Below are positions 63,560 to 64,000 of a stretch of 64,000 bases of DNA, piece after piece. The notes below the pieces were generated by a model. The model was given only the letters and a program-made list of their open reading frames with translations, was not told the origin of the DNA and ran no database searches. This DNA is from Pachyseris speciosa. Lineage: Eukaryota; Cnidaria; Anthozoa; Scleractinia; Pachyseridae. The stretch is taken from the NCBI GenBank assembly GCA_016490735.1, contig JAEMWC010001563.1, forward strand, positions 67,501 through 131,500. The letters run 5' to 3'. The first letter of the stretch is position 1; each line of letters begins with the position of its first letter. Made by a program: the position numbers and the translations under genes.

Positions 63560-63695
63560 GTCTCTCAAACAGCCTGGTTCTCATCACAACTGGAAAAGAC
63601 ACTTTAATAAATTATCCACACGCTTATATACAAGCTCAAGTTAATTATGCAAGAATTCGTTCACACGAAAGCACGCTCCACATTCCGACACTACA
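63560..63695 (-). mobile_element. Start of an LTR of a neighbouring LTR retrotransposon
   Basis: On the minus strand the purine tract GAAAAGGAGGGA is followed at 63695 by TGTAGTGTCGGAATG, the usual PPT-then-TG arrangement of a 3' LTR. TATATAAGCG lies about 70 bp further (63630-63621). The LTR end is not determined. Confidence 0.6.
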
Positions 63696-63826
63696 TCCCT
63701 CCTTTTCTCAAAACTGAATTTCATTGAAAAGAAAACACTAACTCCAAAAAGTAAACACGATTAGCTTAAAGAAATCTAAGCCTAAAAGACATATAACTTC
63801 AGTTCCAACAAACTCCGAACAGTTCT

Positions 63827-64000
63827 CTATGTCAAGACAAAATCATAACATCTTGATGGCCTTTTAATGACACACGATGGTCTTGTGCGTACAACTTGCT
63901 CCGCTTCCGGTGATGCAACCCGTACCGTGATTGGCTCACCTTCAGGTGGTGCAGACTGATCTACTTCTCGATTCTCCCCCAACTCAGCATTATTCCCTTC
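63827..64000 (-). pseudogene. Pol C-terminus of an LTR retrotransposon (Gypsy-type?), entering from beyond the window
   Basis: 57 codons open from the window edge to TAG at 63827-63829. The tail R-T-R-P-S-C-V-I-K-R-P-S-R-C-Y-D-F resembles the Arg/Lys/Pro motif that ends many Gypsy integrases. The stop, short UTR, purine tract and LTR start follow in the expected order. Confidence 0.55.

Overview
The window is animal nuclear DNA, most likely from an anthozoan cnidarian such as a stony coral. The support is: spliced metazoan housekeeping genes with short coding exons and GT-AG introns; a gene with the HEPN plus zinc-finger make-up that I associate with cnidarian gene sets; tRNA-derived SINEs; and a TTAA-flanked MITE I recognise from coral sequence. 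No bacterial operon, rRNA gene or CRISPR array is present. The species is inference.

Two host genes form a divergent pair and define the right two-thirds. SSR1 (TRAP-alpha) runs on the minus strand in 12 coding exons over 26 kb (44850 to 18925). NEDD8 runs on the plus strand in 6 coding exons over 12 kb (45173 to 57456), starting 322 bp away from the SSR1 start codon. A third host-type gene, minus strand 15578 to 13216, encodes a HEPN domain and several zinc fingers. A SINE has landed inside its zinc-finger exon.

Nearly everything else is transposon. Positions 1-1773 hold the end of a protein-primed family B DNA polymerase (Polinton-like) with one nonsense codon. Positions 3174-12818 hold a deeply nested stack. 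A transposon with ~530-bp inverted ends (copy A) carries four smaller insertions, two of them one inside the other. In its right arm it also carries a head-to-head pair of Penelope-like retroelements, and one arm of that pair was later hit by a second member of the copy A family (copy B). Target-site duplications resolve most of these boundaries, so the order of events can be read.

The SSR1 introns hold, from left to right: a SINE; a HIRAN-coding element; a TA-flanked element; two identical 215-bp foldback MITEs bracketing an in-frame 3 x 237-bp repeat and degenerate telomere-like repeats; two nested Tc1/mariner-like elements; and a second, decayed PolB pseudogene. That pseudogene is split by a 3.7-kb PIF/Harbinger transposon with an intact transposase and a frameshifted Myb-like partner gene. 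The NEDD8 introns hold tandem repeats, a SINE, a foldback element and LINE fragments.

The right end (about 58.2-63.4 kb) is a decayed BEL/Pao retrotransposon on the minus strand (gag, protease, RT, RNase H, integrase, 3' LTR). It is followed by the pol C-terminus and LTR start of a further LTR element that enters from beyond the window.
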